Shown: positions 43,792 to 51,554 of the stretch, one piece after another
Layout of the letters: every line of letters begins with the position of its first letter
Numbering within the stretch: position 1 is the stretch's first letter
From: JBFAPK01 sp040676675
Lineage (GTDB): Bacteria; Actinomycetota; Actinomycetes; Mycobacteriales; Micromonosporaceae
Length of the DNA stretch: 64,000 nt
Direction: 5' to 3'
Assembly: GCF_040676675.1 (NCBI RefSeq)
Contig: NZ_JBFAPK010000009.1
Coordinates: forward strand, 138,231 to 202,230
Notes under the pieces: generated by a model
What the model was told of the DNA's origin: nothing
Seen by the model: only the letters and a program-made list of their open reading frames with translations
The model's database searches: none
Program-made: the position numbers and the translations under genes

Positions 43792-44655
43792 ATGGGCACT
43801 GCATACGGACCGACGGTCGGACGAAGAAAACTTCGTTCCGCCATTCGTCGGGCGCGCGAGGCTTCCGGGCTCACGCAGGAACAGGTGGCCGCGGCCATGG
43901 ACTGGTCGCTTTCGAAACTCATCCGCATCGAGGCCGGATACGTCTCCATTTCCACCAATGACGTGAAGGCCCTGCTCAACCACTATCAGGTACGGGACCC
44001 GGCGGAAGTTTCGGAATTGGTCGACCTGGCCCGGGTCGCCCGTCAACGCACCTGGTGGTCGCAATACCGCGAGAGCCTGCCGCCGGCCTACTTCTCCTAT
44101 ATCGGGCTGGAGGCGGAGGCGGCGACGCTCTGTTTCTACCAGTCCGTCGGCATGCCCGGCCTGCTGCAGACGGAGCGGTACGCCCAGGCGGTCGCCAAGA
44201 TCGTGATACCGAACTTCAACGATCCGGGCGAGGCGCAGGCCTCCGTCGCGTTGCGCCTGCGCCGGCAGCGCGAGGTGCTGGGCCGCCCGGACCCGCCGGC
44301 GATCGAGGTGGTGCTCGACGAGGCCACCCTGCACCGCCAGACCGGGGGCCGGGAGGTGATGCGCGAACAGCTCCGCCACCTGATCACGCTGGCCCGGTCG
44401 GCCAACATCGTGATCCAGGTGCTGCCGTTCACCTCCCCGATCTACACCCCGCTGGGCCAGTTCGTGATCATCCGGTTCGCCGGCGCCGAGGACCCCGACG
44501 TCGTCTACCTGGAGAGCACCGGGCTGGAGGACGTGCTGGACAGCCCCGAGGCGGTCGCGTCGCACGTACAGACCTTCGAGGGGCTACAGCAGGCGTCGTT
44601 GAGTCCGGCGGAGTCCCTCGACCGGATCAACGCGCTCGCCGCCGAACTCGACTGA
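43792..44655 (+). CDS. XRE-family regulator with DUF5753 domain
   Basis: 287 residues. The N-terminal helix-turn-helix (about 10-65: LRSAIRRAREASGLTQEQVA, then SKLIRIEAG) is followed by the DUF5753 ligand-like domain with WWSQYRESLPPAYFSYIGLE, GLLQTERYA and QVLPFTSPIYTPLGQFVIIRF. Regulators of this type pair with DUF397 proteins and often act on development or secondary metabolism. ATG 43792 has GGAAGGG nine nt upstream. It is divergent from the DUF397 genes and convergent with the DUF6232 gene. Confidence 0.93.
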   Translation: MGTAYGPTVGRRKLRSAIRRAREASGLTQEQVAAAMDWSLSKLIRIEAGYVSISTNDVKALLNHYQVRDPAEVSELVDLARVARQRTWWSQYRESLPPAYFSYIGLEAEAATLCFYQSVGMPGLLQTERYAQAVAKIVIPNFNDPGEAQASVALRLRRQREVLGRPDPPAIEVVLDEATLHRQTGGREVMREQLRHLITLARSANIVIQVLPFTSPIYTPLGQFVIIRFAGAEDPDVVYLESTGLEDVLDSPEAVASHVQTFEGLQQASLSPAESLDRINALAAELD

Positions 44656-44703
44656 CCCGGGCTCACGCCGGCCGCGGGAGCGCACCGGGCGGCGCCGGCT
44701 CGA

Positions 44704-44743
44704 CGGTGGGCACGGCGGCCGAACCGGTCCGCCGCGCCCACCG
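44704..44743. terminator. bidirectional hairpin terminator
   Basis: 15-bp stem (44704-44718 with 44729-44743, one mismatch) with a 10-nt loop between the convergent XRE and DUF6232 genes. Confidence 0.7.
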
Positions 44744-44755
44744 CCCCGCCCCCTC

Positions 44756-45301
44756 CTACCGCGGCATCGGCCGCCAGGGTTCGGTGGAGGCGAGCGGCGC
44801 GGCCAGCCCCCCGAACCGCGCCGCCTCCCGAGCCCGTAGCAGCGCCCGGGTCACCTGGCCGAACTCCCGTTCCTGGTCGCTGCTGAACAGCAGCATCGTG
44901 ACGCCCTGGTAGCACCCCCACAGCTCGTACGCCGGCGGGCGCAACCGGTGGCCGGCCACCGCGAGCAGGATCGGCACGAACGCCGCGATGCCCAGGGTCA
45001 GGTACGCCACGGCGGTCAGGTGGTACAGCCCGCCGGAGTAGCCGAGCACCAGTCCGAGGCCGCCCAGCACGGTCCCGGTGACGGCCACCGCGCGGACCGT
45101 GAGTCGGTCGTGCGGACCCCGGGCGGTACGGAGATCGGCCAGATCCTCGATCGGAAAGCGCCGGGTCCCGACGGTGAAGGATTCGGTCGTGACGGAGATG
45201 CCCGGCTTGCGGTAGAGATCGACGGTGATGTGGCCTTTGATGGATCCGGTCGTCACGTTGTGTACAACTGGTGGGCGCGCAGAGGTATAGGTACGATCCA
45301 C
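44756..45301 (-). CDS. DUF6232 family membrane protein
   Basis: 181 residues. An N-terminal beta-rich part (ITVDLYRKPGISVTTESFTV, then GTRRFPIEDLADLRTARGP) is followed by two membrane helices (about 85-105 and 110-135) and a cytosolic tail ending GQVTRALLRAREAARFGG. This is the DUF6232 plan, of unknown function. GTG 45301 has GGAGG five nt upstream and is preferred over ATG 45358. It is a single gene, convergent with the XRE regulator. Confidence 0.78.
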   Translation of the reverse strand: MDRTYTSARPPVVHNVTTGSIKGHITVDLYRKPGISVTTESFTVGTRRFPIEDLADLRTARGPHDRLTVRAVAVTGTVLGGLGLVLGYSGGLYHLTAVAYLTLGIAAFVPILLAVAGHRLRPPAYELWGCYQGVTMLLFSSDQEREFGQVTRALLRAREAARFGGLAAPLASTEPWRPMPR

Positions 45302-45855
45302 AGGTGCCTCCAACGGCTCGTGAGGCGGGCTGGTGTGGTGGTTCCTGGAGATCGGCATCTGGTGGCGGCCAGGTGCCGATCGCCTTTTTCGCCACGGCGC
45401 CGTTACCGTGAACCCTCGGTGCTGACATCAATTGTGCGAAGGCCATGCCACCAAACGGAAGGCCCCAGTCAGCCACCTGGCAGATTTCCAGGCGGCAGCT
45501 AGCCTTCTGGACGCATTTAAGTCCGCCTTTGCGCTAATTTGCCGCCCCACTACGGCGACAGCAATGAGCGAAGAGTGACCATTGGGGCAATCCGCCGGCG
45601 GCCCCCGCCCACCCCGACTCGGCAGGCCCACGAATTACCGAGTGGTCTCGAACGGATACATTGGGTAATCCAGATATTCGCCGCATTGAGCTCTACTGCC
45701 GCAGATCGCCCGACCATCACTGTCGGTAAAGCCGCGCCGGGGCTAGGTTGGTTCGGCCGGACCTGGTTCCCCGCCGCCCCACCGGGTGGCACCGGCCCGG
45801 TGCCGCGGCCCCCACCCACGGGGACCGCCGGCCGGAAGGAAGGGCTCCACCCCTC
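45302..45855. other. long divergent intergenic region upstream of NlpC/P60 gene
   Basis: 554 bp with no coding signal. Contents: an imperfect inverted repeat CCACCTGG/CCAGGCGG near 45472-45494; a less GC-rich stretch from ~45490 to 45720; a promoter-like pair TGTCGG-17-TAGGTT (45721-45749); and a GC-rich leader of ~105 nt with the hairpin GGCACC/GGTGCC (45788-45804). I looked for the c-di-AMP (ydaO) riboswitch often found before actinobacterial cell-wall hydrolases and did not find its conserved blocks. Confidence 0.4.
45721..45749 (+). promoter_or_regulatory. possible promoter of NlpC/P60 gene
   Basis: TGTCGG and TAGGTT are separated by 17 nt. The -10 is good for actinobacteria and the -35 weak. 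It would give a leader of about 100 nt. Confidence 0.35.
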
Positions 45856-46818
45856 TTGTCGTCCGTCCGGAATCTGTTACGCGCCGTAGTCCTGGTTGGC
45901 CTCTCCATCGGCCTGATCACTCCCGCCGCCGCGGTACGGGCCGCGCCGTCGGCCAGCGAACTGACGAAACAGATCAACCAGAAATCGGCCGAACTAGAGA
46001 AAATCATCGAGTCGTACAACAAGCTCAACGGCGAGATCAAGACCACGAAGGAGACGGCGGCGCAACTCAGCGCCAAGATGGCGCCGCTGGAACAGCAGCT
46101 CGACGTGGGGCGGGCGCAGATCGGCCTGCTGGCCGCGAACGCGTACAAGACCGGGCGGCTGCAGAACGCCGGCGCGCTGCTCGACCCGGCCGGCGCCGAG
46201 ACGCTGATCGACCGGCTGAACAGCCTCGACCAGCTCGCGCGCGAACGCCAGCGGACGCTCGCCGGCTTCGACCAGACCCAGCGCGCCTATCTCGACCAGA
46301 AGGCGCAGCTGGACGCGACGCTGGCCCGGCAGAACGCCCAGGCCGCGCAGCTGAGCGCGGGCCGGAAGAAGATCGAGGGCGACCTCGGCAAGCTCTACGA
46401 CATGCGCAAGCAGGCGTACGGCTCGGCGACGACCCCGGGCAGCGCGTACAAGGGCACGATCCCCAAGATCGCCGGTTCGGCCGGCAAGGCCGTGACGTAC
46501 GCCTTCAACGCCATCGGCAAGCCGTACGTGTACGCCGCCGACGGCCCGGACAGCTACGACTGCTCCGGCCTCACGATGGCCGCGTGGAAGGCGGCGGGCA
46601 AGTCGCTGCCGCACAACGCGGCGCAGCAGTGGGACGTGGTGGCGCACATCAGCCGCGGCTCGCTGCAACCGGGTGATCTCGTCTTCTACAGCGGCCTCGG
46701 CCACGTCGCCATCTACGTGGGCAGTGGCAAGGTCATCCACGCGCCGCAACCCGGGGAGAGCGTCACCCAGGCGAGCGTGGACATGATGACCCCGTACGGC
46801 TACGGTCGGGTCCGCTGA
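45856..46818 (+). CDS. secreted NlpC/P60 peptidoglycan endopeptidase
   Basis: 320 residues from TTG 45856. Signal peptide (about 1-30: LLRAVVLVGLSIGLITPAAA), a long coiled coil (about 35-190) as in RipA-like enzymes, then an NlpC/P60 domain with Cys236 in YDCSGL, His283 in GHVAIYVG and His295 in VIHAPQ, a complete catalytic triad. It should cut D-Glu-diaminopimelate bonds during cell separation. No ATG or GTG is available at the signal peptide; TTG has AAGGAAGGG 13-15 nt upstream, somewhat far, so the start is the least certain part. The stop overlaps the next candidate gene. Confidence 0.9.
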   Translation: MSSVRNLLRAVVLVGLSIGLITPAAAVRAAPSASELTKQINQKSAELEKIIESYNKLNGEIKTTKETAAQLSAKMAPLEQQLDVGRAQIGLLAANAYKTGRLQNAGALLDPAGAETLIDRLNSLDQLARERQRTLAGFDQTQRAYLDQKAQLDATLARQNAQAAQLSAGRKKIEGDLGKLYDMRKQAYGSATTPGSAYKGTIPKIAGSAGKAVTYAFNAIGKPYVYAADGPDSYDCSGLTMAAWKAAGKSLPHNAAQQWDVVAHISRGSLQPGDLVFYSGLGHVAIYVGSGKVIHAPQPGESVTQASVDMMTPYGYGRVR

Positions 46819-47165
46819 CCTGGCCGGACGACGACGGCGCCGGTCCCCGCCCGGGCCGGTCGGGGCGGCGGGGCGCCGCGCTGGTCGGCCTCGCCGCCGT
46901 CACGCTGCTGATCGTGCTGGCCTGCCTGGCCGGGCGTGCCCTCCTCGGCGGCCTCGCCGGCGACGGCACGCTGACCGCCCGGTCGTCCTGTGCGGAGTTC
47001 CTCCGCGCGCCGTCGGCCGACCAGGCCCGCGCGATCGAGGAGGTCGCGCTCGCCGGGGGCGTGTCGGGCCTCGACGCCCGCCTCGCCCAGCCAGCCGTCG
47101 TCCACTACTGCGCCGGGCGGCCCGGCGCCCGGCTCGGCGAGGTGGTCGCGAAACTCGGCGGTTGA
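46815..47165 (+). CDS. small exported or membrane-anchored protein, probable CTG start
   Basis: The frame encodes 116 residues if started at CTG 46815, which overlaps the NlpC/P60 stop as CTGA. It then has a polar Arg-rich N-terminus, a hydrophobic helix (AALVGLAAVTLLIVLACLAG, about 28-47) and an exterior domain with cysteines in RSSCAEFL and VVHYCAGRPG. The first standard start, GTG 46914, would cut through the helix and leave 83 residues, so it is less sensible. No family recognised. Stop-start overlap suggests coupling to the NlpC/P60 enzyme and a related envelope role. Confidence 0.55.
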   Translation: MTWPDDDGAGPRPGRSGRRGAALVGLAAVTLLIVLACLAGRALLGGLAGDGTLTARSSCAEFLRAPSADQARAIEEVALAGGVSGLDARLAQPAVVHYCAGRPGARLGEVVAKLGG

Positions 47166-47171
47166 GCGAGG

Positions 47172-47203
47172 CCGTGCCGGCGCGAGAAACCGCGCCGGCA
47201 CGG
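47172..47203 (+). terminator. hairpin terminator after the small exported protein gene
   Basis: Perfect 13-bp stem (47172-47184 with 47191-47203) with a 6-nt loop, 7 bp after the stop codon. Confidence 0.75.
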
Positions 47204-47238
47204 TTACCCGAAAAGGCCGGCCCGGCGCGGGTACGCGA

Positions 47239-47275
47239 AAAGGCCGGTCCCCCGAGATCCGGGGGACCGGCCTTT
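47239..47275. terminator. bidirectional hairpin terminator with A/T flanks
   Basis: Perfect 15-bp stem (47239-47253 with 47261-47275) whose outermost pairs are AAA/TTT. It serves the sigma-factor gene on the minus strand and backs up the preceding terminator. Confidence 0.8.
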
Positions 47276-47297
47276 CAGCTGTTGTCTCGCCCTGCCG

Positions 47298-48299
47298 CTA
47301 GGCGGCCTGCAGGCCCTCCGCCCGGGCGAGTTCCCGCAGCCGACCCAGCGCCTGGATCTCGAGCTGCCGGATCCGCTCCCGGGAGAGCGAGAAGCGCGAC
47401 GCCACCTCGGTCAGCGAGTGCTCGCGGCCGTCCTCCAGCCCGTACCGGGCCCGCATGATGCCGGCCGAACGGTCGTCGAGGTGGTTCAGCAGTCCCTCGA
47501 TGCGCTGCCGCTCCAGCCCAGTGAGGACGATCTCCTCCGGCGAGGGCGCGTCGCTGTCCGCGACGAGGTCGCCGAGGTTCGTGTCGCCGTCGTCGCCGAC
47601 CGGGGTGTCCAGCGAGACGGTGTCCTGCGACCAGCGCACCAGCTCGTGCACCCGCTCCACCGGCACGCCCAGCGCCGCGGCGATCTGCTCGGGCTCCGGG
47701 TCGGAACCCAGCTCGCGGGTGAGCTGACGGGCGACGTTGCGCATCCGGTTGACGTCCTCGACGAGGTGCACCGGCAGACGTACCGTCCGCTCCTGCTGCG
47801 CGATGGCCCGGCTGATCGCCTGGCGGATCCACCAGGTCGCGTACGTGGAGAACTTGTAGCCGCGCTCGTAGTCGAACTTCTCGACCGCGCGGACCAGGCC
47901 GGTGTTGCCCTCCTGGATCAGGTCGAGCATCGGCATCCCCGAGCGGACGTACCGCCGGGCGATCGAGACGACCAGCCGCAGGTTCGCGCGAATGAAGAGG
48001 TCCTTGGCCCGCTCGCCCTCGACGACGAGCCGCTCCAGCTCCTCCCGGCCGACGCCGTCCGGGATCCGGTCCTCGCCGATCAGGTGCTCGGCGTACAGGC
48101 CGGCCTCGATGGCCTTCGAGAGGTCGACCTCCCTGGCCGCGTCGAGTAGCGGCGTCCGGGAGATCTCGTGCAGGTACACGCCAACCAGGTCGCGCTCCTC
48201 GGCGACCTCGTCGGTCCGCATCCCGATATTCTTCTCCACGTTGCCCACGGTCCCCTCGCTCGCGCCGGTTACCCGGTTCTTCGCCGTCCCCACGTTCAT
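47298..48299 (-). CDS. sigma-70 family RNA polymerase sigma factor (principal-like, group 2)
   Basis: 333 residues with sigma regions 1.2 (DLVGVYLHEISRTPLLDAAR), 2 (RLVVSIARRYVRSGMPMLDL, GNTGLVRAVEKFDYERGYKF, STYATWWIRQAISRAIA), 3 and 4 (ending EVASRFSLSRERIRQLEIQA). The long acidic region 1.1 of HrdB/SigA is missing, which points to a HrdB-like group 2 factor such as mycobacterial SigB. It should direct polymerase to TTGAC/TANNNT-type promoters, perhaps in stationary phase or stress. ATG 48299 has GGGGGAGGGG upstream and is preferred over the start at 48344. It is monocistronic. Confidence 0.93.
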   Translation of the reverse strand: MNVGTAKNRVTGASEGTVGNVEKNIGMRTDEVAEERDLVGVYLHEISRTPLLDAAREVDLSKAIEAGLYAEHLIGEDRIPDGVGREELERLVVEGERAKDLFIRANLRLVVSIARRYVRSGMPMLDLIQEGNTGLVRAVEKFDYERGYKFSTYATWWIRQAISRAIAQQERTVRLPVHLVEDVNRMRNVARQLTRELGSDPEPEQIAAALGVPVERVHELVRWSQDTVSLDTPVGDDGDTNLGDLVADSDAPSPEEIVLTGLERQRIEGLLNHLDDRSAGIMRARYGLEDGREHSLTEVASRFSLSRERIRQLEIQALGRLRELARAEGLQAA

Positions 48300-48725
48300 C
48301 AGCCCCTCCCCCGTAACTTCCGCTGTGCCTCGCGGTGCTGACACCTACACAACAGATGAGACGCGTTGGGGATTCCGTCTCGTGAGTCGAAACTGTCACG
48401 AATGCCTGAGTGGTTGCTGAGAGCACGGTCGACGTTTGCTGTCAGCCACCGGGTCAGGTGATTCGGAGCCTGGCGGCGCTGCCGGCGCGGGATCATCCCT
48501 GCACCAGTTGCCCGAATCATGGCAACACCGAGACCCCGCGGCGCACAGCGACCCAGGTCACCGCCGCCCTGCGATCCTCGTCACCACAGTCGTAACACCC
48601 GTCACAACAAGTGACACGTACCCCTGCACGCACCGGTTCACCCATGCAGACCAGGGATACCCCGCCGTCAGGTGAACAATCCGGAGCCTCGACAAAGTCC
48701 TGCCGCGGCCCCGGCGGGCGTGAGG
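48300..48725. other. intergenic region upstream of the sigma-factor gene
   Basis: 426 bp without a supported gene. It is less GC-rich than its surroundings. An inverted repeat GTCAC-AACAA-GTGAC (48601-48615) could be an operator or a weak terminator for murQ. On the minus strand GTGTAGGTGTC near 48340 might hold the sigma-gene -10 box, but no -35 is convincing. No tRNA cloverleaf was found on either strand. Confidence 0.35.
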
Positions 48726-49718
48726 TCAGGAACCGAGCAGGGCGAGGGCCTCGCGTACGTGGTCCTCGGAGCGGGCCAGCGCGGCGCGGGCGTCAGCCAC
48801 CTTGGCCCCGGAGATGAGCGAGACCAGCGCGGGCTTAAGGTCCCCGTCGGCCTCCATCAGCGCGCGCCGGGAGACCTCCTCGGTACGGCCGCTGGCCTCC
48901 ATGAGGATCGAAATCATCCGACCCCGCAGCTTCGCGTTGGTCGCCACCATGTCGATCATCAGATTGGAGTAGACCCGGCCGAGCCGGACCATCACCGCCG
49001 TGGAGAAGGCGTTGAGCACCAGCTTCTGCGCGGTGGCGGCCTTCATCCGGGTCGATCCGGTGACCACCTCCGGTCCGGTGTCGACTCCGATGAAGACCGA
49101 GACGGAGCGCGCCACCGACGCGCCGGGGTTGGCGCAGAGCATCACGGTCTCCGCGCCGCGCGCCCGGGCCGCCCGCAGCGCGCCCAGCACGTACGGGGTG
49201 CGTCCGCTCGCGGCGAGTCCGACGACCAGGTCACCGGCCTGTACGCACCCCTCCGCCTCGGCCGCGCCGCCGGGCTCGTCGTCCTCGGCGTCCTCCACGG
49301 CGCGCCACATCGCCTCCGCGCCGCCGGCGAGGTGGGCGCAGAACCAGTGCCGTGGCGAGTTGAAGGTGGGCGCCAGCTCGGCCGCGTCGAGCACGCCCAG
49401 CCGGCCGGAGGTACCGGCGCCGAAGTAGTGCACCCGGTGCCCCTCGCGCAGCGCGCGTACCGCCAGGTCGACGGCGGCGGTGATCTCGTCGAGCACGCCG
49501 GAGACGGCGGCGGGTACCCGTCGGTCCGCCTCGTTGATCACCTGGAGGATGCCGCGCGTCGACATCAGGTCCAGGTCCGCGCTCTCCGGGTTGCGCAGCT
49601 CGGTCGGGGCGGCGACGCGTACCGCCCGCCGGCGCAGCTCCCCCGCCCCGGGCTCCCCGGGCGCCTGGACGGCGACGTCGGGTACGGCCGCCTCGGGCTC
49701 AACCCGCTCGGCCGTCAT
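48726..49718 (-). CDS. murQ: N-acetylmuramic acid 6-phosphate etherase
   Basis: Cleaves the lactyl ether of MurNAc-6-phosphate to give GlcNAc-6-phosphate and D-lactate during recycling of cell-wall sugars. 330 residues, with a ~35-residue low-complexity extension before the core (TELRNPESADLDLMSTRGIL). The SIS domain shows YFGAGTSGRLGVLDAAELAP, PTFNSP, VVGLAASGRTPYVLGAL and VVTGSTRMKAATAQKLVLNA, all diagnostic of MurQ. ATG 49718 overlaps the murR-like stop as ATGA. The usual partners (anhydroMurNAc kinase, PTS) are not in the window. Confidence 0.95.
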   Translation of the reverse strand: MTAERVEPEAAVPDVAVQAPGEPGAGELRRRAVRVAAPTELRNPESADLDLMSTRGILQVINEADRRVPAAVSGVLDEITAAVDLAVRALREGHRVHYFGAGTSGRLGVLDAAELAPTFNSPRHWFCAHLAGGAEAMWRAVEDAEDDEPGGAAEAEGCVQAGDLVVGLAASGRTPYVLGALRAARARGAETVMLCANPGASVARSVSVFIGVDTGPEVVTGSTRMKAATAQKLVLNAFSTAVMVRLGRVYSNLMIDMVATNAKLRGRMISILMEASGRTEEVSRRALMEADGDLKPALVSLISGAKVADARAALARSEDHVREALALLGS

Positions 49719-50629
49719 GCCCGCCTCCGGTGGGAACCGATCCGGTGCGGCTGCACGGCCTCGGCGGTCGCCTCCAGCGCCTTCTTGGCGCGGGCCCGGT
49801 TCCGGGCGGCGACCCCGACGAAGAGGCAGTCGACGACGGTGAGCTGCGCGAGCCGGCTCGCCATCGCCCCGGAGCGGTACGTGGTCTCACGGGCGGCCGT
49901 GGTCAGTACGAAGTCCGAGACCTCGGCGATCGGCGAGCGGGGGAAGTTGGTGAGGGCGACCGTGGTGGCGCCCCGCGCCCGGGCCTGCTCCAGCACCTCC
50001 ACCACGTCCGAGGTGGTACCGGTGTGCGAGATCCCCATCGCGACGTCGCCCTTGCCGAGCAGCGCCGCCGAGGTGAGTGCGGTGTGGATGTCCGGGAAGT
50101 AGAAGGCGGTGCGCCCGATGCGGTGCAGCTTCTGCTGGAAGTCGGAGGCGACGAAGCCGCTCGCGCCCGCGCCGTAGATCTCGATCCGCCCGGCCGTGGT
50201 GATCGCCTCGACCACCCGTTCGCAGACCGCCGGGTCGAGTTGCTCGGCCGTCTCCTCGACCGCGCGCGCGTCGTTGAAGGCGATGGTGGCGATGATCTGC
50301 GCGAGGTCGGCACCGGGCGGGATGTCACCGCCCACCACTCTGGCGTCGGGGGGTTCGACCCGGCGGGCGGCCTCCGCCGCGAGGCGGATGCGCAGCTGCG
50401 GGTAGCCCTCCATGCCGACGGAGCGGCAGAACCGGATGACGGTGGCTTCGGAGGTCTCGGCGGCCGTGGCGAGGTCGGTGATCGTCCGGCGCGCCGCGTC
50501 GGCCGGGTCGGCCACGACGAGCCGCGCGACGCGCTGCTCGGCCGGCGACAACGATGGAAGTAGGCCACTTATGTGCACAATGAGCCCACTGGTCTCGTGA
50601 GTCGCAGAAACCTTCGCACTTTTCGCCAC
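49715..50629 (-). CDS. MurR/RpiR family transcriptional regulator
   Basis: 304 residues: an RpiR-type helix-turn-helix (about 20-95, with LSPAEQRVARLVVADPADAA and TSEATVIRFCRSVGMEGYPQ) and a sugar-phosphate-binding SIS domain (about 130-260, with IYGAGASGFVASDFQQKL and ISHTGTTSDVVEVLEQARA). It lies upstream of murQ with a 4-bp overlap, so it most likely senses MurNAc-6-phosphate or a related sugar phosphate and controls this operon. GTG 50629 is preceded by TAAGTT at 6 nt on the minus strand, and a palindrome overlaps this box. Confidence 0.92.
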   Translation of the reverse strand: MAKSAKVSATHETSGLIVHISGLLPSLSPAEQRVARLVVADPADAARRTITDLATAAETSEATVIRFCRSVGMEGYPQLRIRLAAEAARRVEPPDARVVGGDIPPGADLAQIIATIAFNDARAVEETAEQLDPAVCERVVEAITTAGRIEIYGAGASGFVASDFQQKLHRIGRTAFYFPDIHTALTSAALLGKGDVAMGISHTGTTSDVVEVLEQARARGATTVALTNFPRSPIAEVSDFVLTTAARETTYRSGAMASRLAQLTVVDCLFVGVAARNRARAKKALEATAEAVQPHRIGSHRRRA

Positions 50630-50632
50630 GTA

Positions 50633-50647
50633 TGAAACTTACTTTCA
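50633..50647. promoter_or_regulatory. candidate MurR/RpiR operator overlapping its own -10 box
   Basis: TGAAA-CTTAC-TTTCA is a perfect 5-bp inverted repeat. On the minus strand the candidate -10 box TAAGTT (50636-50641) lies inside it, so a bound regulator would block its own transcription. Inference from position and symmetry. Confidence 0.5.
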
Positions 50648-50827
50648 GCATGGCGGAGCGTCAACAGCGACACGGCGTCGTCGTGAAACCGACCGAACGT
50701 CCAAGCATCGCACTTTCCGGTGGTGCGGGCGACCCGTTCCCCCGACCAGCCACCCCCGGCGACCATTCGCGGATACCGGACGAAGGCCACCGGCCGGGCT
50801 GGTGCCGCCGCCGGATGGCCCGGGCAC

Positions 50828-50833
50828 TAGCGT
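50828..50833 (+). promoter_or_regulatory. candidate -10 box of a leaderless promoter (TAGCGT)
   Basis: TAGCGT lies exactly 7 nt before ATG 50841; no Shine-Dalgarno is present. Confidence 0.55.
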
Positions 50834-50840
50834 GTGCCGC

Positions 50841-51545
50841 ATGGTCGACCGGAGCGTACTGATCACCGGGAGTACCGGCGGACTGGGTGGCGCCGTCACC
50901 GCCGCCTTCCTCGGCGCGGGCTGGCGGGTGGTGGTGCCGGTACGGCCGGGCGCCACCGGCGTACGGCCGGAGCGCGGGCCCGCGGCGGCCGATCCGGTCC
51001 GGGTGACCGCCGACCTGACCGACCCCGACTCGGTCGCCGAGGCCGTCGCCGTGGCGGCCGGCGAGGCCGCGGCGCCGCTGCGGGCCGTGGTCAACCTGGT
51101 CGGCGGGTACGCGGCCGGCGCACTGGTGCACGAGACGCCCGTCGCCGAGTTCGAGCGGCTGCTGCGGCTCAACCTGCGCCCGACCTACCTGGTCACCCAG
51201 CAGGCGCTGCCGCACCTGACGGCGGCCGGCGGCGGCTCCGTCGTCTGCGTCTCCTCGCGCGCGGCCGTCGCGCCCTTCGCCGGAGCGTCGGGCTACGTCA
51301 CCGCGAAGGCGGCGGTACTCGCCTTCGCCAACGCGGTCGCGGTCGAGTACCGCCCGTCCGGGATCCGCTGCAACACCATCCTGCCCAGCGTCATCGACAC
51401 GCCGACGAACCGGCGCGCCCAGCCGGACGCCGACCACTCCCGCTGGGTCAGCCCGGAGGAGGTCGCGAAGGTGATCCTCTTCCTCGCCGGCGACGAGTCG
51501 GCGCCCACGAGCGGGGCAGCCATCCCCGTCTACGGACGGGCCTGA
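50841..51545 (+). CDS. short-chain dehydrogenase/reductase
   Basis: 234 residues of a classical SDR. The cofactor motif GSTGGLGGAV is at 10-19, the usual NNAG is replaced by NLVGG (85-89), Ser138/139 is in CVSSRAA, and the catalytic YxxxK is Tyr152-Lys156 in GYVTAKAA. NTILPSVIDTPTNR follows as in most SDRs. The unusual opening with few charged residues after the first strand suggests NADPH preference cannot be judged. ATG 50841 has a -10 box 7 nt upstream. It is divergent from murR and almost abuts the convergent kinase gene. Substrate unknown. Confidence 0.9.
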   Translation: MVDRSVLITGSTGGLGGAVTAAFLGAGWRVVVPVRPGATGVRPERGPAAADPVRVTADLTDPDSVAEAVAVAAGEAAAPLRAVVNLVGGYAAGALVHETPVAEFERLLRLNLRPTYLVTQQALPHLTAAGGGSVVCVSSRAAVAPFAGASGYVTAKAAVLAFANAVAVEYRPSGIRCNTILPSVIDTPTNRRAQPDADHSRWVSPEEVAKVILFLAGDESAPTSGAAIPVYGRA

Positions 51546-51554
51546 CCGCACGCG

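Noticed and set aside
45302..45855. Possible c-di-AMP (ydaO) riboswitch before the NlpC/P60 gene
   Set aside because: The location is typical, but the conserved sequence blocks of the riboswitch could not be found. A covariance-model search would settle it.
48300..48725. tRNA or small RNA gene in the gap before the sigma-factor gene
   Set aside because: No cloverleaf, T-arm consensus or strong terminator was found on either strand.
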